A DNA stretch of 5,846 nucleotides, from positions 1-5,846 of the forward strand of contig JAMWCA010000086.1 in NCBI GenBank assembly GCA_023819545.1, in the 5' to 3' direction. The notes beneath the pieces were generated by a model, which saw only the letters and a list, made by a program, of their open reading frames with translations, did not search any database and was not told the origin of the DNA. Positions 1 to 4,215 of the stretch are shown here, piece after piece; within the stretch, counting starts at the first letter, position 1, and the number at the start of each line of letters is the position of its first letter. Both the position numbers and the translations under genes were made by a program. Origin of the DNA: Candidatus Omnitrophota bacterium. Its GTDB lineage: Bacteria > Ratteibacteria > UBA8468 > B48-G9 > JAFGKM01.

Positions 1-22
1 GTTGCGAAAAAAATTTCTTTTA

Positions 23-52
23 GTTATCTTAATTATAGGGATGCCTTGTCAA
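23..52 (-). promoter_or_regulatory. Possible sigma-70-like promoter reading out of the window
   Basis: Downstream of cmk, the minus strand has a perfect TTGACA (47-52). With an 18-nt spacer it is followed by GATAAC (23-28, 4 of 6 matches to TATAAT). A perfect TATAAT at 32-37 is only 9 nt from the TTGACA, too close to serve with it. The whole 121-nt tail after the cmk stop is otherwise AT-rich, with no credible gene and no GC-rich hairpin followed by a T-run. Low confidence, because such matches arise readily in DNA of this composition. Confidence 0.25.
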
Positions 53-121
53 TTTTTATTTTTCTTACTATATTTTTCCCCTAAATTAAATTGTTATTTG
101 TCATTAAGTTAGATTTTTATT

Positions 122-793
122 TTAATGTATTTTTTCTTTAAAGAGAGAAATTATTTTTTCTACAACCTGGTCAATTGTTAAATTCGTTGTATCTATGTAA
201 AAATAGTCATTTCCTCTTACAAGGGGAGCAATTTCTCTATTTTTGTCTTTCTCATCTCTTTGTTCTATTCCTTTTTTTATTTCTTCAAAGTCCTGTTCAA
301 TTCCCATTTCTTTTAGTTGTAAATATCTTCTTTTAGCTCTTTCTTCAGTAGAAGCATCAAGGTAAATTTTTAACTGTGCATCAGGGAAAACTTTGCTTCC
401 AATATCTCTTCCTTCCATAACTAAATGATATTTCTCTCTATATTTTCTTTGCATTTCCCATAGAATTTCTCTAATTTTTAAAATAGATGCTATGTATGAA
501 GTATTTTTACTAACTTGTTCAGTTCTTATTTCATCAGAAACATCTTTTCCATCAAGATAAACTTTGTAATTTTCATTTTCATAAATAAGATCTATTTTTG
601 TATTTTTTGCCATTTCAATAAGACGTTTTTCATCTTGAAAAGTTATTTTTTCTTTCATCGCTTTCAAAGTCAATGCTCTATACATTGCTCCGGTATCAAC
701 ATATAAAAAATTTAATTTCTTAGCAACAATCTTCGCAACAGTGCTTTTCCCTGAACCAGCTGGACCATCAATTGCTATAACAAAGTTTTTCAT
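122..793 (-). CDS. cmk: Cytidylate kinase (CMP/dCMP kinase)
   Basis: Phosphorylates CMP and dCMP to the diphosphates with ATP, in the cytoplasm, for pyrimidine salvage and dNTP supply. The 223-aa product has the usual length for bacterial Cmk (about 220-230). Visible motifs: Walker A GPAGSGKST at residues 10-18, the DTGAMYRA segment (33-40) of the nucleoside monophosphate-binding part, EGRDIGSKVFPDA (127-139) holding the family's conserved GRDIG, and a LID-like RDEKDKNREIAPL (179-191). The C-terminal DTTNLTIDQVVEKI matches the family's usual end. The ATG directly abuts the frr stop codon with no gap. Only a weak AGAAG lies 5 nt upstream (799-803), so translation probably depends on ribosomes finishing frr. 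The stop is TAA. It is the last gene of the chain in this window. Other P-loop NMP kinases are excluded by the Cmk-specific GRDIG and LID motifs. Confidence 0.97.
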   Translation of the reverse strand: MKNFVIAIDGPAGSGKSTVAKIVAKKLNFLYVDTGAMYRALTLKAMKEKITFQDEKRLIEMAKNTKIDLIYENENYKVYLDGKDVSDEIRTEQVSKNTSYIASILKIREILWEMQRKYREKYHLVMEGRDIGSKVFPDAQLKIYLDASTEERAKRRYLQLKEMGIEQDFEEIKKGIEQRDEKDKNREIAPLVRGNDYFYIDTTNLTIDQVVEKIISLFKEKIH

Positions 794-1351
794 CTATACT
801 TCTAATATCTCTTTTTCTTTTTCTTTGATTTTTTTATCTATCTCATCTATAAATTTATCGGTTAATTTTTGTATTTCATCCATTCCTTTATGCATATCAT
901 CTTCAGAAATTTGTTTTTCCTCTTTTGCTTTTTTTAATTGTTCATTTGCCTTCCTTCTTAATTCTCTTATTTCAACTTTTGCTTCTTCTCCCATATTATA
1001 CAAAATTTTCACAAGTTCTTTTCTTCTCTCTTCACTTAATGGAGGAATAGGAACTTTGATTGTATTTCCATCTGAAATAGGAGTAAGACCAATATTATTT
1101 GACTGTATTGCTTTTAAAACATTTCCAAAAATGCTTTTATCCCATGGTTGAATAATAATCATCTGAGGTTGTGGTATTGTTATTGTCGCAACTTGATTTA
1201 TAGGCATTTTTGAACCATAACATTCAACTAAAATTCCTTCAAGTAAAGATATAGAAGCTCTACCTGCTCTCATTTTTGCAATTTCTTTTGAAAAATATTC
1301 AACCACACCTTTCATTTTTTGTTCTGTTTCTTTATAAATCTTATTCCTCAT
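794..1351 (-). CDS. frr: Ribosome recycling factor
   Basis: Works with EF-G to split the post-termination 70S complex so that ribosomes can reinitiate; cytoplasmic and essential in most bacteria. The 185-aa product has exactly the typical length. It begins with the three-helix-bundle domain, including MRAGRAS at residues 28-34. The beta domain II follows (about 35-105), with PISDGNTIKVPIPPL (91-105). The long C-terminal helices carry the conserved EERRKELVK (107-115), RRKAN (132-136) and ISEDD (148-152) segments. No key residue appears to be missing. The ATG overlaps the end of pyrH by 11 nt and is preceded by a perfect AGGAGG with 5-nt spacing, which fixes the start. pyrH-frr adjacency is one of the commonest gene pairs in bacteria and supports both calls. 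The TAG stop abuts the cmk start. Confidence 0.98.
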   Translation of the reverse strand: MRNKIYKETEQKMKGVVEYFSKEIAKMRAGRASISLLEGILVECYGSKMPINQVATITIPQPQMIIIQPWDKSIFGNVLKAIQSNNIGLTPISDGNTIKVPIPPLSEERRKELVKILYNMGEEAKVEIRELRRKANEQLKKAKEEKQISEDDMHKGMDEIQKLTDKFIDEIDKKIKEKEKEILEV

Positions 1352-2075
1352 TCAAACCTCCTTTTTCAGAAATGATTGTTTTAATCCCTTTACCTAAAAC
1401 AATTTTTTTAAGATTATTTTTTTTAAATAGATTGAAAACAATGATAGGGATTTTATTTTCCATACACATAGAAATTGCAGGAGCATCCATTATTTTGAGT
1501 TGTTTTTGTATTATTTCTAAGTAACTTAAATTTTTATATCTTTTTGCATTAGGATATTTAAACGGATCTGCTGAATAAACTCCATCAACTTTTGTTGCTT
1601 TTAATACAACTTCTGCTTTTATTTCAACTGCTTTCAATGCTGCTGCTGTATCAGTTGTAAAATAAGGATTACCTGTTCCACCAACAAATATTACAATTCT
1701 CCCTTTTTCAAGATGTCTGATTGCTCTTCTTCTAATGTATGGCTCACAAAATTGACGCATTTCAAATGCACTCTGAACCCTTGTATCAAGTCCAAGTTTT
1801 TCAAGAGCATTTTGTAAAGCAAGCCCATTAATAACAGTAGCAAGCATTCCCATATAATCAGCAGTAACTGATTCAATAACTTCCTTATCTCTTTCGCTTC
1901 CTCTATAAATATTACCACCTCCAACAACTATTCCAATTTCACATCCAAGTTCCCAAATACTTTTAATTTCTTTTGAGATAGAAATTAATGCATTAGAACT
2001 AATCCCACCCTTTTTATCTTCTTGCAAAGCTTCTCCTGAAAGTTTTAAAAGGACTCTCTTAAAAACTGGTTTCAT
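1341..2075 (-). CDS. pyrH: Uridylate kinase (UMP kinase)
   Basis: Converts UMP to UDP with ATP, as a hexameric amino-acid-kinase-fold enzyme specific to bacteria and archaea and unrelated to Cmk. The 244-aa product has normal length. Motifs in order: KLSGEAL (11-17, phosphate binding), VVGGGNIYRG (50-59), TADYMGMLATVIN (71-83, with the UMP-binding Asp73), GGTGNPYFTTDTAA (132-145), KATKVDGVY (159-167) followed by DP (170-171), and a C-terminal MDAPAISMC (196-204) running into NKIPIIVFN. The overall pattern looks closer to Gram-positive-type UMP kinases than to E. coli. One oddity is Pro199 where the family usually has Thr or Ala. The ATG lies in a 4-nt ATGA overlap with metG and has no SD, only an A-rich stretch, so translation is probably coupled to metG termination. 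The usual upstream partners rpsB and tsf are absent and metG stands in their place. Confidence 0.98.
   Translation of the reverse strand: MKPVFKRVLLKLSGEALQEDKKGGISSNALISISKEIKSIWELGCEIGIVVGGGNIYRGSERDKEVIESVTADYMGMLATVINGLALQNALEKLGLDTRVQSAFEMRQFCEPYIRRRAIRHLEKGRIVIFVGGTGNPYFTTDTAAALKAVEIKAEVVLKATKVDGVYSADPFKYPNAKRYKNLSYLEIIQKQLKIMDAPAISMCMENKIPIIVFNLFKKNNLKKIVLGKGIKTIISEKGGLNEE
1357..1362 (-). promoter_or_regulatory. Strong Shine-Dalgarno of frr, inside pyrH
   Basis: The minus strand reads AGGAGG here, 5 nt before the frr ATG at 1351. It lies within the last codons of pyrH, where it encodes part of a Lys-Gly-Gly-Leu stretch. It is the strongest ribosome binding site in the window. It indicates an ordinary anti-SD in this organism's 16S rRNA and independent initiation of frr in addition to coupling. 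Confidence 0.9.
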
Positions 2076-2081
2076 TTTTTT
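2072..2081 (-). other. metG/pyrH ATGA overlap with A7 run
   Basis: The metG stop TGA and pyrH start ATG share 4 nt (2072-2075). Seven A residues on the minus strand (2075-2081) end with the A of the ATG. In the metG frame they read A AAA AAA directly before TGA, a heptamer of the X XXY YYZ type known for -1 frameshifting. A shift of -1 would enter the pyrH frame exactly at its ATG. The overlap itself is certain and ordinary coupled reinitiation is the simple reading; any slippage is inferred. Confidence 0.6.
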
Positions 2082-3553
2082 CTATGAAATATAATTTCTC
2101 TTTTGCCTATTTTAATCCTTCCAGGATACTTAATTTTGAAATTTTCTAATTTTTTAATTTCTTCTATTTTTAATCCAAGCATATTTATCATTTTTTCACA
2201 TGTCTGTGGTATAAAGGGATACAAAAAAATCAATAAATTTCTAATACCATAAAAAACTGAAATAATTGTTCTTTCGCTATCTGTGTTTTCTCTCCATGGA
2301 GATTTTTCATCAAGATATTTATTCAAAAATACAACAAGATTCCAAATCTCTTCAATTGCCTCTGAAAAAGAAACTTGTTCAATTTTTTTAGTATATTTTT
2401 TATAAACATCCTCAGAAAATTCTACAATTTTTTCATCAAGTTCACCTTCAGGAACATAATTATCAAATTTTTTCTCAATAAGATTTAAAGTCCTATTTAA
2501 AAGATTCCCAAAATCATTTACAAGGTCGCTATTATATCTTTTTTTGAAATTTTCTTCTGAAAATTCGCCGTCAAGACCAAAAGGGATTTCCCTTAAAAGA
2601 AAAAATCTGAAAGGGTCGGTTCCATATTCATTAATGTAATATTCAGGAGAAATAATATTGCCTTTTGATTTTGAAATTTTTTCTTTACCAGAAACCCACC
2701 ATCCATGAGCAAATATTTTGTTGGGTAGCGGTAAATTCAAAGATAATAATATTGCAGGCCAGATAATATGGTGAAATCTCATAATATCTTTACCAATCAA
2801 CTGAATATCTGGTGGCCAGTATTTTTTAAATGTCTCTTGATCATAAAGATAACCAATTCCACTTAAATAATTTAAAAGGGCGTCAAACCAAACATAAATA
2901 GTATACTTTTCATCTGTCGGAGATTCTATTCCCCAAACAACATTCTTTCTTGTAACACTTAAATCTGATAATCCCATTTTTATAAAATTCAGAACTTCAT
3001 TTTTTCTAAAATCTGGTTTCACAAATTCAGTATTTTCAACAAGATTTTCTAATATTTTTTGGTATTTAGATAGTTTGAAAAAATAAGATGTCTCTGAGAT
3101 TTCAGAAACTTCCCTTTTGCAATCAGGACAAATTGGTTTTGTTTTATCCTCAACATTAACATAACTTTCGCAATAAATACAATAAAAACCTTTATATTCA
3201 CCTTTATAAAGTTCACCTTTTTCCAATAGAGTTTTAAAGACCTTTTTTACAACATCTTCGTGTTGCTTTTCTGTGGTTCTTATAAATCTATCAAATGAGA
3301 TATTAATTTTTCTCCACATATTTTTAAATATTTCAGAAACTCTGTCTGCAAGTTCAATTGGGGTTAAATTTTCTTTTCTTGATGCTTCATAAATTTTCTG
3401 TCCGTGTTCATCAGTTCCTGTTAAGAAAAATACATCATATCCTTTCATTCTATAAAATCTTGCAAGACAATCTGCTGCTACTGTAGTATAAGTGTGTCCT
3501 ATGTGCGGTTCTGCATTAACATAATATAAGGGTGTTGTGATATAAAATTTCAT
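2072..3553 (-). CDS. metG: Methionyl-tRNA synthetase
   Basis: Class I aminoacyl-tRNA synthetase that charges both initiator and elongator tRNA-Met; cytoplasmic. The product has 493 aa. The Rossmann catalytic domain starts with FYITTPLYYVNAEPHIGH (3-20), which holds the HIGH signature at 17-20. A connective domain carries one zinc knuckle formed by Cys125, Cys128, Cys142 and Cys145. The second ATP-binding signature is KISKS (292-296), a conservative variant of KMSKS. The alpha-helical anticodon-binding domain (from about 340) includes the characteristic KSPW (417-420). The protein ends shortly after this domain, so the C-terminal Trbp111/EMAP-like tRNA-binding domain found in many MetRS is absent, as in other short forms. 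The ATG overlaps the ricT stop by 4 nt (ATGA) with no SD, and the TGA stop overlaps pyrH likewise, so it sits in a coupled chain. LeuRS, IleRS and ValRS are excluded by length and zinc pattern. Confidence 0.98.
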   Translation of the reverse strand: MKFYITTPLYYVNAEPHIGHTYTTVAADCLARFYRMKGYDVFFLTGTDEHGQKIYEASRKENLTPIELADRVSEIFKNMWRKINISFDRFIRTTEKQHEDVVKKVFKTLLEKGELYKGEYKGFYCIYCESYVNVEDKTKPICPDCKREVSEISETSYFFKLSKYQKILENLVENTEFVKPDFRKNEVLNFIKMGLSDLSVTRKNVVWGIESPTDEKYTIYVWFDALLNYLSGIGYLYDQETFKKYWPPDIQLIGKDIMRFHHIIWPAILLSLNLPLPNKIFAHGWWVSGKEKISKSKGNIISPEYYINEYGTDPFRFFLLREIPFGLDGEFSEENFKKRYNSDLVNDFGNLLNRTLNLIEKKFDNYVPEGELDEKIVEFSEDVYKKYTKKIEQVSFSEAIEEIWNLVVFLNKYLDEKSPWRENTDSERTIISVFYGIRNLLIFLYPFIPQTCEKMINMLGLKIEEIKKLENFKIKYPGRIKIGKREIIFHRKK

Positions 3554-3560
3554 TTTTTTT
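3550..3560 (-). other. ricT/metG ATGA overlap with A8 run
   Basis: The ricT stop TGA and metG start ATG overlap by 4 nt (3550-3553). They are preceded by eight A residues on the minus strand (3553-3560), the last being the A of the metG ATG. In the ricT frame this reads GAA AAA AAA TGA, so an A AAA AAA heptamer (3553-3559) sits in the phase needed for -1 slippage, immediately before the stop. There is no SD for metG. Termination-reinitiation coupling is the simplest interpretation; frameshifting is possible but unproven. Confidence 0.6.
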
Positions 3561-4215
3561 CAACAGTTTCTTTTTTATAGAATTCATCTTCATAACTTAG
3601 ACAACAAAGTAATCTTCCGCATAAACCAGTTATTTTATTCATATCTAATGGTAACTTTTGATTTTTAACCATTCTCATAGTAATAGATTCAAATTCCTTT
3701 AAAAAAGTAATACAACATAATTCTCTACCACAAATTCCATATCCTCCTTTAATTTTTGCTTCATCTCTTAATCCAATCTGTCGCATTTCTATCCTGCAAT
3801 TGAAAATTTTTGCAAGGTCTCTTACAAGTTTTCTAAAGTCAATTCTTCCTTCTGCCCAATAATAAAAAGTAAGTTTTGTTTTATCATAAGAGAAATCTGC
3901 ATCAATAAGTCGCATTGGCAAATTATAACTTTTTATTTTTTCAAGACAGATATTAAACGCCTCCTTTTTTTTCTCGTTATTTTCTTGAATTATAATGATA
4001 TCTCTCTCATTCAATTTTCTTAAAACTTTACCTGAAATTGTCTGAGGGAAAATAGATTTTAATTCAAGAATCTTATAAATTTTCCCATAATCAACCGTTC
4101 CTTGCGTAAACTCAACAAGAACAACGTCCTTTGGTTTAACATCTATCTCATCAGGCAATTTGAAATAAAGATTTTTTTCAACCTTCCTAATTTCTATTAA
4201 TGCAATTTTATCCAT
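3550..4215 (-). CDS. ricT: RicT/YaaT-type PSP1-domain protein
   Basis: PSP1 C-terminal-domain protein related to Bacillus YaaT (RicT). In Bacillus, RicT forms a complex with RicA and RicF that carries [4Fe-4S] clusters and modulates RNase Y-dependent RNA maturation, competence and sporulation. The product has 221 aa, somewhat shorter than B. subtilis YaaT, mainly at the C-terminus. The N-terminal part resembles the family's DVVLVEFTQGTVDYGKIYKI segment (30-49); the PSP1 core covers about 60-145. The hallmark double cysteine cluster follows: GICGRELCC (160-168; Cys162, 167, 168) and GLCGRLLCC (197-205; Cys199, 204, 205). Between them lies a basic MRMVKNQKLPLD stretch (180-191). The ATG has a GAGGT SD 6 nt upstream, inside the end of the ligase gene (19-nt overlap). 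metG follows by ATGA overlap; a yaaT-metS neighbourhood is also known in Firmicutes. Function here is inferred from family. ricA and ricF are not in the window. Confidence 0.93.
   Translation of the reverse strand: MDKIALIEIRKVEKNLYFKLPDEIDVKPKDVVLVEFTQGTVDYGKIYKILELKSIFPQTISGKVLRKLNERDIIIIQENNEKKKEAFNICLEKIKSYNLPMRLIDADFSYDKTKLTFYYWAEGRIDFRKLVRDLAKIFNCRIEMRQIGLRDEAKIKGGYGICGRELCCITFLKEFESITMRMVKNQKLPLDMNKITGLCGRLLCCLSYEDEFYKKETVEKK

Noticed and set aside
32..52. TTGACA and TATAAT on the minus strand as one promoter
   Set aside because: The spacing is only 9 nt, far below the 16-18 nt needed by a sigma-70-type polymerase.
41..112. Plus-strand 23-codon ORF starting at ATG 41
   Set aside because: Too short, no SD at a workable distance and a low-complexity product; compatible with chance.
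81..112. Imperfect inverted repeat (9-bp arms, one mismatch) downstream of cmk, considered as a terminator
   Set aside because: The stem is nearly all A-T with one mismatch and a loop of about 14 nt. It is followed by GGGGAAAAA rather than a T-run on the minus strand, so it is unlikely to act as a terminator.
515..1524. Plus-strand open frames at 515-706, 741-1151 and 1276-1524
   Set aside because: They lie antisense to cmk, frr and pyrH, give low-complexity Phe/Ser/Ile-rich translations with no family motif, and arise from AT-rich antisense reading.
1691..1927. Minus-strand alternative frame within pyrH
   Set aside because: It is a shifted frame of pyrH whose own frame shows continuous UMP kinase motifs; no frameshift is implied.
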